From Glossina fuscipes (taxonomy: Eukaryota > Arthropoda > Insecta > Diptera > Glossinidae), in assembly GCF_014805625.2 (NCBI RefSeq), contig NW_023998432.1, forward strand, positions 186,001 through 250,000: a stretch of DNA of 64,000 nt, in the 5' to 3' direction. The position numbers and the translations under genes were made by a program. Within the stretch, counting starts at the first letter, position 1; each line of letters starts with the position of its first letter. Positions 10,361-21,649 of the stretch are shown piece by piece. Under the pieces are notes generated by a model. It was not told the origin of the DNA. It saw only the letters and a list, made by a program, of their open reading frames with translations, and did no database searches.

Positions 10361-10369
10361 GTCGATTTT

Positions 10370-10600
10370 TTCTACCTAGTCTAGTTTTCGAAATATCAAC
10401 AAGATATATACCTATTTCTAGCAAAATGGATCAATTTCAGCCATAATCTTTCATTCTAAAACACATTAGCACATTCTTCACAGAATTGCAAATAAAATGC
10501 AAAAATAAATTGCAATTAAGTATCTATTGCATGAATTGTGGTTGTATTAGCAAACGGATCGCGATCATTTTTAAACCGAACATATTTAATCAATCAAGGT
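10370..10600 (+). repeat. Dispersed repeat family C, copy 1
   Basis: Shares with 30220-30740 the blocks TATACCTATTTCTA, AAAATGGATCA, an ATTGCAAATAAA-type tract, and TGTATTAGCAAACG followed by ATCATTTTTAAACC. The order is the same, so both are copies of one noncoding repeat of unknown class. Confidence 0.55.
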
Positions 10601-10947
10601 TTTCACTAAACTTCATCGTCCTATCTCCATTTTTGCGACTGGTGAAATTCAATAAAGAATATTATTTACCCGTTTTGCAAAACGTCGGTAGCTTTAGTGT
10701 TAATAACTACTAGGTTTAAATTTGAAATAAATCGTCTTTATTTTGTAACGAGTCTTCTTGGGTAGGGTAGAAACTCAACCACTACAAGGTTCGTTGCAAG
10801 ACAATTTATATGAAACAAAATGTTCTGGACCTTCGGGGATGTTCTTATATATTCTTTTATTGGTATGCGAGATTACAAGTGGTTTTGTAGAGGTTTGGCA
10901 AGAAACCAGCGAGGTGACCCGAAGAGCGATTTTGCGCACACGTGGCT

Positions 10948-11145
10948 AGAGGGTTTTTTTTCCCTTTTCTCGTACTATCGCGGATTACCTAGGCGGTTAT
11001 GGCTCAATTGGAGCGTTGACGACCGGTTCGATGCTCATGGGGTTAGCGGGTTTTTTACTTTTCTCGTCCTATCGCGGATTGCTTAGGCGGTTATGGCTCA
11101 CTTGAGGCGTCTATGACCGGTTTGTTGCACACCGGTCATTAGAGA
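10948..11145 (+). repeat. Tandem repeat, about 98-bp unit, two copies
   Basis: Two units share a T run, CTTTTCTCG, then CTATCGCGGATT, CTAGGCGGTTATGGCTCA or a variant, and GACCGGTT. The second begins near 11045. A degenerate third GGCGGCTATGACACAATTGG occurs at 11591. Confidence 0.8.
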
Positions 11146-11270
11146 TCGCGGTTTACTAAAAAAAAAAACAACGGATGCGATGTTCGTGTCATAGCTGCCT
11201 TGGCATCATGGACCAAAGGTTTGTCTCTGTTAGGCTATTCGTATGTGCAAAAAAGTGTTCCTCCGTCTGT

Positions 11271-11532
11271 CAGGGATAACGACTAAAAGCTAAGCCAGCA
11301 CACCCCCTATCCGTAAGTCAATAGTCCTCAAGGTCGTTCAGGGATGACGACTAACAGCTAAGCCAGCACATCCCCCTTTCCGTAAAGTCGGTAGTCTTAA
11401 AATGTCCTTCAGGGATGGCGACTAACAGCTAAGGCAGCACATCCCCTATCTGTAAAGTCGGTAGTCCTAAAAAGTCCTTCAGGGATGGCGACTAACAGCT
11501 AAGGCAGCACATCCCCTATCCGTAAAGTCAAA
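11271..11532 (+). repeat. Minisatellite, about 70-bp unit, nearly four copies
   Basis: Units start CAGGGAT at 11271, 11339, 11410 and 11480, with spacings of 68, 71 and 70. Each carries CGACTAACAGCTAAG, GCAGCACATCCCC and CCGTAAAGTCGGTAGTC or variants. The last two units are nearly identical, so the array expanded recently. Confidence 0.9.
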
Positions 11533-12450
11533 CAAAAAAAACTATTCAAAAAGGTCAACTTGCCCAATTGTCCGGGTACACTTACGTTAGGCGGCTATGA
11601 CACAATTGGAAGATACTGTGTGATACGCCGCTCTTTCATGGCCGAAGTCTCGCTCGCTTGTTCCATTACAAACATGTTCTGTATGTGCATTGCGGCACCA
11701 TACTTATACAAAGGCTTAACTTAGGTCGTCTTCGACGTGTTCGATGCAACCTTAGTTGCGACTTGCCTGAAATACTTATGTATAATTTAATGCCAACTTA
11801 CGTCTATCTTAATGCTATGTTTGATCGAATGCCTACTCAACATGCACCCAGGTACCAAATCGCGTGGTTTATTCACCGTTAGGTGTGTGAGTGCTATGTT
11901 TCCAATACAGTTTTTTTTCCTTTTATGTTTCTTAACCTATGTGTACAATACTTCGCATACGTTTATGTAGAGTAAGTGCCTATTTATGTGTATTTATACA
12001 TGTTTGTACGTTTGTGTTTATATGTTTGGCATGTCTGATCCTACATCTCTATACGCTTTACATGGCCTATGCATTTTTATACCTTTCATACATATTTCTA
12101 CGCTCGTGTATGTTTATACAGTTTATGCAATTTCTCTACTCGTGTGTGTGTTCATATATTGTAATGATTTTATACAGATTTTATACATTTTGACCCTTTT
12201 ATCCATGTTTTAGACTCGTGTGTGTGTATTTATACAGTCTGTGTGTCATGTTTATGTTACATAAGTTTTGCCGTTTATGCGGTTAATGGTTCCTTACCTT
12301 ACGTTAGGGTCAGAGGCAGATGATCCAGTGCCCTACCCAGAGATATTTGGATTTTCGCACGGACGGAGGAATTGAACTGAAAGTTACTAGGGACATTTAA
12401 GCGGACGGACCGGTTATTAGTAAGGAAGCAAAACTCTTCCTTACAATTTC
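11533..12450. other. T/G-rich tract after the minisatellite, no gene
   Basis: Contains many TTTATACA and TGTGTGT patches (11930-12260). Frames open here are compositional. It resembles the T-rich tract at 1.1-1.9 kb in composition. Confidence 0.45.
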
Positions 12451-13470
12451 TTCTTCTGAGACTTGTACCTAGTTAAATATTCAAATGCAAACAAATTTTC
12501 TATTTGAAGAGCAGAAGTGACATAGAAAATAGGGAATTGTTTACCAATTATATGAATTCAAACTATAGATTTCCAATATTTATGCTTATTTAATGATTCA
12601 GTGTAATTTTCAATGCAAAAAACACATAATATAACAAAAAAAATTAGGTTAGAGGTGTCTTGATATCTAATCGACAACAAAAGCATAATCTATGATTGGC
12701 CATTAATCCCATTATGGCAGCGAAGAAGGAAAAAACGCAAACATAAACATAAGTTGTACAACGGTTAATAAAACTTTCCACGGCTCTTAATTATTTATTA
12801 AAAATAAGTCATACCCAACAAAAAAAGCATTCGCTTTTGACTGTAATAACGAAGTGACACCTTACAGCTCCCTTCCTTAGCAAGAATACATTATTTTGCT
12901 AGTTTACAAAGAGACCAAAATCAGCAGTTTACCGCGAATGGCTAAAATTTCGAGATATTGCAGACATACATACGAGCCGTTTTGTTTTTTTTGAAAGTGG
13001 TGTAAGTGTATTTTATTTGAAATGAAGATGTTTAAGGTTTTGCGCTTGAATAATTTGAAAAATGTGAATATATGTTATTACACTAGTTTTGTATTTTTTA
13101 AATATTAAATTGATTTTGGCTTCAAAAGTACTTAAACCAATTTTCGAAGTCAGCAAAAAGTAAAAATCTTACATTCACAAAATATTAACTACAGGATCTC
13201 AATTGAAACAAACCGATTTCTACAAAATTTCTATTACATTATTCTATTCTTTCTATTATTCTATTTCTTTCTACAAAATTTCTATTAAATATTTCAAAAA
13301 TAAAAAAATAATAAAATAAAAATAAGGCTTAGTTTCAGCATTTACTCTAACTTTTTTCATTACGACCAAGTTTTTGAAAATAGTATAAAGTATTAAAGGG
13401 ATATATATGGTAATAAATCAATTATATCATTATAAATTTTTCGACTATGGTAGGACTGGAATGATGATAT
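12451..13470. other. AT-rich intergenic, nothing identified
   Basis: A short TTCTATTATTCTATTTCTTT local duplication lies near 13230-13290; otherwise no supported feature. Confidence 0.4.
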
Positions 13471-13539
13471 AAACGTGTTAGTACTATATTTTCAAAATTC
13501 TGCGGTCTTCCCCATTCTCACTACATGAAATTTTATAAA

Positions 13540-14240
13540 ACATTGTATACGGGTTGCTTTTCCAACATATCCTCGACCAATTTCATTCCCCACCACTCAT
13601 AATTTTTCGCTTTCTTAGAATAGCATCTTCTAAGGGATTCGTAGAAACAAAGTCAGCTTGTTTCATTTCATGCAAAATAAACCTTTTTATTTTCGGCATT
13701 GTTTTATGATAGTATAATAGTTCTTAGGGACACACAAAAAAAGTTTTTTCTTATAGTACTCGTAATAGTCACAAAGTCGGCGCCATTTGGTAGATAAGAG
13801 TGCTCAGAATATCAGAAAAATGTATGTTCGATAATTCCTACGCCGTTCTTAGGGGACTGGACCACTTCAAGCCGTATTAAAGCCAATTTCAAATATTTTG
13901 TTGCGTGACTACATTTCCTAAATACTTCAAGCAGCAAGAAGCGATTTCTTGGGCACCCTTGTATGCAATAGCTTCGTCTCATGCGGGCACATTAACCCCA
14001 GTATCATGAAAATTATGGAATCCTGCATTTAAAACATTACATTTATAATACGCAAGAAAAAGCGAAATATCTATCTTCATTTTGTGATGTCAAAATGTTA
14101 TCTGTGGTTTTATGATTCTTTTTGTTTTAAAATATTCACTTAAATAATAATTATCTTCATCAGAATTGCTTTCAACATCTAACTTTTTGTTTATGTTAAT
14201 TGGGATGATTTCTATGAAGGAAGAATAATATACTATTAAA
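13540..14240 (-). pseudogene. Relic of a DUF7869-like, transposon-associated protein
   Basis: On the minus strand I can read, in order and across frameshifts, NAGFHNFHDTGVNV, DEAIAYKGAQEIASCCLKY, HSYLPNGADF, then FILHEMKQADFVSTNPLE. This order (a YxWDE-like, then SxG.QEI, then GHSYLPNxADF, then a basic-hydrophobic C-terminal part) is what I recall of a family of multicopy insect proteins carrying the DUF7869 domain, usually thought to come from transposons. Several stops, one at the expected Trp before DEAIA, show it is dead. Family naming is from memory and needs a profile search. Confidence 0.5.
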
Positions 14241-15290
14241 ATTAATTAAAAACTAGAATGACATGTATCAAGATAAGATTATTTTCTGCAAATACTCACC
14301 TAAATCATTGTTCGATTCTAAATTGATTTTCCATTTTAATAATTATATAATATGAAATGAATCCTTATTACCAGCTTAGCACTTAATAGTTTTAAACGTA
14401 ATAATACGTCTTACTATTTCCAAGATTACCGAATGAATACGGCATATTACTATATTTCATACAGCTTTATGCTCTATAATAAACGAAGAAAACCCTAAAT
14501 TCCCTGAAGCCATAATAATGTTTGTCATTTAAAATGTTGCCACATATACAGAAATGCACTAAAGAAATTACATAGCACAATTTTGAACTAAGTAGTATGT
14601 CTTTGAGGAAAGTGAACTTACACCATTTTCAAAGTAATTATATTTATAACTTAACTACGAAAATTTGTGACAATAAAAACAATAAAAATTTTAACAAATA
14701 TTTTTAGAAAAAAGTTTATAAATAAAAAGTTCATGACAAATTGTACTCATTTTTATCATTAATTGTTTGTCAAAATGGACTTACACCGCTCATATGTCAA
14801 CAATCGAAGATCAGCAAGAAATGTTTGTTTCAAAATTTTAAAGTTATTAGATAGGTCTAACTTATCCGTATATTGCCAAAATCTAAAATACAGTGAAACA
14901 AATTGTTTTTAAAACTTCACTAACGATTGTTTATTTATTATTGCTTTTGTCTTTATTACACACTGCATCTGAATGAGTAGACCGTATTATTGGAAAGCCC
15001 TCGTTATATACAGCTCCACTACGTACATATCCTGTCATATGTTATCAACAGCACTTGCATAATAATCATAGTAAAAATCACAATTTTTGGATAATAACAC
15101 AAATATTAGGAATGTATCAGCGATGTATGTATCATATTTTGATTCTTTCGCACTTAAAAATTTTACATATATCTTTCTCTCATGTATACTTATGCTTGGT
15201 ATTGTTATTTGCTTTCTCATTAATATACACTGTAATGAAATTCAGTCGAAGTAGCTATATATTACCGGCAGAGTCTCTTCTTACAGACAC
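14241..15290. other. AT-rich intergenic, nothing identified
   Basis: No gene, RNA or clear repeat recognised. Confidence 0.4.
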
Positions 15291-15764
15291 TAGTAAATAC
15301 AGGCTACCTGTTCGGCTTCAGTACGCCAAACTTTGTAACTTCTTTATTATGCCAATATGCATCGTGTAGATGTGATTCTAGTGTAATATCAGTTGACTTA
15401 TGTGAGGAAACAAGAACTTCATAAAACAAAGAAAGTTTTTGGTGAACTTACAAGAGTCATAGATGATCTTGATAAATGTGTAAAATAGTCCTAAGCTGCT
15501 CGGCTGTTCACCGCAAAGAACATCACTCTTTACTGTGCCAAAACATATTCGGCGAAAGTGCGTCATTATCCAAGTTGAATAAAAATCTGCATTTTTTTTT
15601 CATATCCCAAGACAAGCAGCTCGACGATGCAAACTCAAAAGTTAAATTCATTCTTCATTAAAATCTATAGTACTTATATACTAAAAATATAGTCTAAATT
15701 TTTTTACAAAATAATTTTTTTAGTTTTTTTGGTTTAAATAATGTTATGCTGATTCCAGCAGTTA

Positions 15765-15990
15765 TTTTATATGGGCCGCTTGGCATAACGCTATGATTTC
15801 AGCGAAAATGCAAGTCATCATTTCCGCGAACGTGTCGTTTGCAATTGAAAGCGTTTTGAAATGTGTCGCACTTTGTTGTTTTTATATTCCCATTAAATTT
15901 TTGTTCACAATTTCGGTTTGTGATACACTTCAAGTGGACGCATATCTGCGATATGCATTCACACTACAACTTATTAGAATACCGGAGCTC
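15765..15990 (+). repeat. LTR-like repeat, copy 3 (partial)
   Basis: Matches copies 1 and 2 in its second half: GGGCCGCTTGGCATAACG, then GTGATACACTTCAAGTGGAC, GCATATCTGCGATATGCA and CACACTACAACTTATT. The first half is diverged or missing. The open frame over it is incidental. Confidence 0.45.
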
Positions 15991-16499
15991 CCAATCACTC
16001 ACGGTTATTGCCGTGGCTTGACTGGCCAAGAAAACCAACCATACTCCCTTTCGCCACATACATCTTGTATGACAAAAATAATAATAAAACACGAATAACG
16101 ATTTTAGGCATTGGTGGCGATTGAAAGAAAATTAATTGTTACAACAGATAATGATGATGGCACCCCGCCACGTGAATATGCAACATACAATGAATCTCGT
16201 ACGTCGATTAACTTGTTCATTTTCATCTCTCTTGAAATAAATATGCAAAAATTGATTATTATCGTCCAGTAATGATAAATAGTAAAATTGCCTATGGTTA
16301 CATTTTAACAAGACGACATAATTTAAAAACTTGAATAATATTTAACTATATTGCGCAAGCAGGTTCAAGAGGTTCATTTGAAATGCCTATAATTTATAGG
16401 AAAAATTTTAAATAATAGTATAGAAAAGCATTTTATAAAAAAAAAATTGAAAATAAAAAATTGAAAAACATTCTAATAACAAAGTTAATAGTTTTAGAG

Positions 16500-16735
16500 G
16501 ATGTAACGAAATGTCTGCATGTGCTGTAAAGTGTGGGCGCGCGTGTCATTGATGACCTAGTGGATTTGGAATAAACAAAGGGTTTCAAATTTTATCCGAC
16601 AAACACCTCACAGAGAATTACAAATAAAAAAATACACATGCTTTAACCCACATAAGAATAACGGACGGACGAAACCTACTTACTGGACGGGCTACCACTA
16701 AGCTATTTTCCTCTTTGTAAAAAAATTTTAATTCG
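16500..16735 (+). repeat. Dispersed repeat family D, copy 1
   Basis: Shares with 17665-17900 the blocks GTGTCATTGATGACCTAG, ACCTCACAGAGAATTACAAA, CATAAGAATAACGGACGGAC and GAAACCTACTTACTGGACG. Same order and orientation. Class unknown; no coding potential seen. Confidence 0.65.
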
Positions 16736-17660
16736 CTTGACTTTTTTTATATGTTCATTTCAATAATAAAAAAAAATATTAATAACCAAGTTTATTGAGC
16801 AAAATTTTACATATAAAAAAAAATATTTAACTTGAAAAAGTTAATTTTGCTGCTGAATGTTCAGGATATATCGGTATAATACATATACAATACAATACAA
16901 TAAATACTATATATGAGTCACAATTACAAGACATTGTTATTTGACTTATCAACTTTTGCGACCTAACCGGAACTTTAGATTGTTGTTACTAATACCTTAT
17001 AAATCGTCTTGTGTTACTCTGTTCTTTTATCGCAATAGGTTCCTCGTTAAAACATCGAATAGTAATTCTATGTATATATATAGACTTATTTTTCTTGAGT
17101 ATGATTGCTCGCAACCAAAATTGCGATATGTGACAAATCGTCCTGCTTTGCACGCCTAGGGCTAATACATTATTTCAGTTTTGTAATTGTTGCAAATCAT
17201 TTTTCTATGCCACCATTTATAACATTGTCACTATTCTTACTTATACATACATTTTTAGAGGTGATCGAAAGAAGCGAAAAAAAGAACGATCTTTTTCTAA
17301 GCACTCATTTACTTTCTTTATGCTTTTACGTAACACTATGTCATGTTCTAAAGTCAACGCTTCATTTTATAAATTGCTCTATTTTCTCTCTTCGTCATTT
17401 TTTCTTTCTCTGCAGAGGGTGCCAATTATTTCTCTTACTTCTCTGTTCTCATCGATATATTTATCGATTCTACTTTCTGCAATACTACAGGGTTGTATAC
17501 GTAACTCATGTTGCAAGGGGCATTCAAAATTCACGTAATTTCACTTTGCCACAGCCACAGCATAATCCTTGTGCTTTTATGTAACGGCTATGTCTGTAAG
17601 TCCTATCTGTCTAATTATCGAACTACTACTGACTTTATTATTTTTTTAGAGCTACTCTTA
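16736..17660. other. AT-rich spacer between family D copies
   Basis: Open frames at 16941-17584 are hydrophobic and have no recognisable domain; I do not support a gene here. Confidence 0.4.
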
Positions 17661-17664
17661 AGCG

Positions 17665-17900
17665 CCACTTGAAGAGGATCGGAGGTTGTAGGGGCAGATG
17701 CACGTGTCATTGCTGAGCTAGCTAGTTTGAGAGACATTTAATTTTAAGGAATTTTAAATTTTTGCCCCACGGACACTCCACAGACGATTACAACTAAAAG
17801 AAATACGGTTGTTTTACCCTTGTAAGAATAATCGGACAGACGAGACCTACTGACCGAACGAACATATTGTAAGCCCTGAGCCATTCTCTGCCCTATCCTA
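17665..17900 (+). repeat. Dispersed repeat family D, copy 2
   Basis: Carries CACGTGTCATTGCTGAGCTA, CACTCCACAGACGATTACAA, TGTAAGAATAATCGGACAGA and CGAGACCTACTGACCGAACG, paralogous to 16500-16735. Confidence 0.65.
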
Positions 17901-18541
17901 CCTATGGTCTCCTTCGACCCATGATTTGCACTGTGAAATACCGAAGTTGGGGAGTACCTTCCTCTCGTGTAACAAAAAAAAAAACTTTACCATTTTTATA
18001 TTTTTTCCTTTGCTTTTCTTTTAATTCATATCACTTTCAATAACAAAAACAATGTTAATGCATCTGTAGTAATTAAAGGGAACTGGGTAAATAATTTGCA
18101 AGCTTATACTTAAATTATATTGTGGACTAAACCAATTATATATATATATATATATTATACACATAAGATAAATGCGCAAAAGAGTCTGACATACGGGTTG
18201 TGTGTTGTTGGAGATGATGAAGTAATGATATTTTAGATGGTGGAGATAATTATATAGTTGATGACATAACAACCACTAGAACTCCAAGTTGTTGCTGTTT
18301 ATTAATGGGGATATTATCAGCGATTAGCCAGGTAGTCCTTACAAGAAATTTATTTTTATTCTTGGACGGCATAATTACATTAAAAACAGATGTATGGTAA
18401 CTTTATCTTACCCAACAATCTAATCACACAACCGCTTGTTTCTTTTTATTTCAAATAAACATTTTATTTTAATCGTGATAAGGCCATGTCATACAAAACC
18501 CTAAAGTAAGGTTATAAATACTCCTCCGAATCGAATTATAT

Positions 18542-18778
18542 TTAACACAGTAATTTATATTTTTCTTTAAGTCTTTTCAAAATCTCGCTAACCGAAGCAT
18601 ACGCCTGCTTTTGACAACGATCAGAACTCAAAGGGAGGGTCAAATTAAAACTCAATTTATAAGTCCTTTCGTTAGCTATACTCTGCAAATCAGTGTTGCA
18701 AATTAATCTTTTCAATCCTACTCGCGCTAACGTGTTTCGAATAAAATCCCACATCCTTGTCTCGTTAGTGACGACCAT
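18542..18778 (-). CDS. Unrecognised 78-aa ORF
   Basis: An ATG-started frame reads MVVTNETRMWDFIRNTLARV, continues with GLKRLICNTDLQSIANERTY and a KRLKEKYKLLC C-terminus. Its amino-acid mix (balanced charged, polar and hydrophobic residues) looks more protein-like than most frames nearby. A TTTTAG precedes the ATG by 2 bases and could be a splice acceptor, so this may be one exon or a relic of a longer protein. I do not recognise a family. Confidence 0.3.
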   Translation of the reverse strand: MVVTNETRMWDFIRNTLARVGLKRLICNTDLQSIANERTYKLSFNLTLPLSSDRCQKQAYASVSEILKRLKEKYKLLC

Positions 18779-19802
18779 AACTAAAAGTACTTATACTCCT
18801 CTTAGGCTTCTTACAAATATCTGTACTATAATCTTCAGATTCATTCAGATTCACGTGCTCGCACGTTTTGTTGTTGTCAAGTATTCCGACTTTATGAACA
18901 AATATTAGTAGTCCTTCTTGCGGAATTTTTCTCGGTTAATAATAAGAATGAATGTGAACTGTATACATGTATCCATTGTAAAACATTGTTATGGATAGTG
19001 GAAACTGAAAAAAATAATAACAATAATCAGAAATACTTTGTTAATAGATAGTTAAATATGTGGGAATCTGATGACAATTCAAGAAAATATATTAAGTCCT
19101 TCCTTCCTTAAGTGATTCCCTAACTAAACGCAAGCAAGTATTTTTACTGTAATACCAACATAACCGCACGTACAACTTTTTCAATACATCATTGTACTAT
19201 CACATATACCAAACAGGCGTGTAAACACATAGTTTTGTTTACAGCTAACTTACTGCGGCAATCCATCCGAATAAAAAAGGGAGCGGATCCCAAATGATGT
19301 ACAAGGGATGCGTCCTCGCAACCTGCAAATGAATATGTAATTCTAGTTATATACGAATGCGTTGAAGTTTATTTTGCTTGACCTTTGTTTTTATACCTTA
19401 ATTAAGAAGTCTTTTTCACTTCTGGATCTATGTTAAGGGGAATCTTACAAGTCGTAGACGTTTTTTAAATTGTTTTCTTCCACAAGCACTTTGCAGATAT
19501 TTGCCTTCGGTTTAATACAAAAAACACGCCCGATAAAAACATGTTTTTAATCGCAAATATTTAAACTGAATTATTTGTACTTCTACAGTTGGGCCAGTGC
19601 GTTGAAGTGCGCAATTTTGATTATTTAAATTTTTTTTTGCTAGATATTGTCTGGGCGAAAAAAGCTTGACCCCACTTCGCAGACCACAAATATGAAAACT
19701 TCAAATTTTTTGCCTCATATGCTCTTCCAGCAAATAAAATTGCAACAAAAGTCTACATCGTAGCTTCGTCAATTATCAAATTAAAAGCGCTACTTACAGA
19801 AC

Positions 19803-20090
19803 CAAGCATAACATGCCTTTTAGCATAGGCAATTTCCCGAAAAGTCTCATCAGCACATTTTTATTTATCAGAAGATGTATCGATAGCGTCTGAATAACTT
19901 TCAGTTTCAAAATCGCAAATAACAACCCTTGCCTTTTTTTTTTGGTAGGAGGTGCATAACGAAGATCTTCATCTTCACTGCCTGAAAATTCAATTTTATT
20001 GACTTCATCCTCTGATTCAAGTTCGTTATCACATTGGTCTATATCAATTGCATCCGATTTATTATCTGATTGGTCTTTTTGTATTTTGAT
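19803..20090 (-). pseudogene. Acidic, NLS-like coding fragment, unrecognised
   Basis: The minus strand encodes an Asp/Glu/Ser-rich stretch containing NELESEDEVNKIEFSGSEDE followed by APPTKKKARV, a nuclear-localisation-like patch. An in-frame TAA interrupts it after DTSSDK. It ends at GGTTCT|GTAAGT, a good splice-donor match. It resembles the N-terminal part of a transposase or nuclear protein, but I cannot name it. Confidence 0.35.
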
Positions 20091-20689
20091 TATTTTTTTT
20101 AAAAAAGAAAATTTTTCTAATTTTTATCTCATAATGGCAACCCTAGATAACCAGATAAAATAAATATCAATTGTAATCCCTTTTACGAATAAGTTACAAA
20201 ATTACTATAGTGGTTCAAATTGATCTTGTAAAAAATTAATTTCGCAAAATTATAAAGTATATATTACTTCATTAAAACTGTACTGCTCGCAAGCGATCGA
20301 AATGATAACAGAAGTGAGTAATGGGTGGGCAATGCGAAATGAAGGGGTTTGCGAAGAAGAGGAATGAACGTTTATATATATTTCATTACTTCTCTAAAAA
20401 CCAACGCATGGTTTTAAAAAATAATATTAATTTTATATATATATATATGTGTATATATATATGTATATATATATGTATATACATATATAGTAATCAAATT
20501 TTTAACGAGGCAAATTGGCTCGGTCCGCACATCTAGTGCTAATATCACATCTCTGTGAGTTTGGGGCGTTTTAGTTTATATTCTTATTGTTACATAAAAT
20601 GCCTTTTCGACAATACGCCAAGAAATATTTACAACATAATTTTAGCTATCATTCGTGAGCGTGTAATATAAGTTTGTATCTTTTCTCTA

Positions 20690-21400
20690 TCTTGATCTTC
20701 TACTTAACATTGACTTGTTTGAACTTCCACTTTGGCTTCAAATTGCACAGATGCGTCGGATATTCGCCTAACAATGTTTGAAGTTTTTTGTCAATGTTTG
20801 TCGCCACTAATTGTTGTTGTTGCTCGAATTTTGAGGCCATTATAGACTTATTCACTGATATTTCGTAGTCAGTTCCCTTTGTACTTGCTGCGTTTGCTGC
20901 GTTAATTGTTGCAGCATAGTGATGGTGGTCAATGTATTTGCATCATCTTCGGTTTTTTTCCTCAAATCTTTTCATCAGGTGTCAATGCATTTTTAAGCAT
21001 GCCTACTTGTTGGTTTCCATCACCATTATCTCGGAATTCATACGCTGAAGCGTTGTCTTCATCTTTCTTTAACAGCTTACTTAGCCTATGCTTGAGTTCA
21101 CCTTTAGGTCTTGAGCATAAGTTCTGATAATGAATCTTCGTCGAAAAAGATATGATCTCACGATAATAATACCTTTTCTATTACTGATTTGTTAACGTTG
21201 TACTTGCGTGCGATATGTGAAGTCATGGAGGATTGCGCCAAAGGCGAAGTCGAAAGCAATGCATCCGTCGTCAATGTAAATGACTTGTCGAATTCCGTAT
21301 ATTGGGAAATTGGTAAATTTATCAATTTATTTTTTAGTTTGTCAAAATCAGATGTATTATTTGTGTTCTTATATGTATTGTCCTTATTTCGTTTATTAGT
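20690..21400 (-). pseudogene. Second decayed Gypsy-like relic (RNase H and unassigned coding pieces)
   Basis: Around 21370-21240 the minus strand encodes INLPISQYTEFDKSFTLTTD, which matches the pattern at the start of Gypsy RNase H domains (QYPDF..FTLTTDAS). Downstream, frames near 21110-20700 read KLLKKDEDNASAYEFRDNG and SIMASKFEQQQQLVATNIDK, coding-like but unassigned, perhaps gag or linker. Stops and frameshifts are frequent. Confidence 0.45.
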
Positions 21401-21649
21401 TCTGTCGATGAAACATTCGACTCACTTTCTGTGTTTTAGTTTTGAGTGGTAAGCAAATACAAGGAGTCCAAGTTCAACTTCCTGTAATGTCTGCTTTCGG
21501 CAGGATGTTTCAGCGCTTTAAAGAAACAATCGACTTTTTTTATTGTTGCCTTTGAAACAAGGCGAAGTGTTATGAATAAATTATGAAGACGCAGCATATA
21601 AGATTGTGAGGATCGTTGGTGGTGTAGAATATTCATGTTATAGATAAAA

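Noticed and set aside
11271..11532. CRISPR-like regular repeats
   Set aside because: Units are contiguous 68-71 bp repeats without unique spacers in eukaryotic DNA; this is a minisatellite.
17105..17584. 159-codon hydrophobic plus-strand frame
   Set aside because: Composition-driven, starts with a run of mixed residues and shows no signal peptide plus domain pattern I can support.
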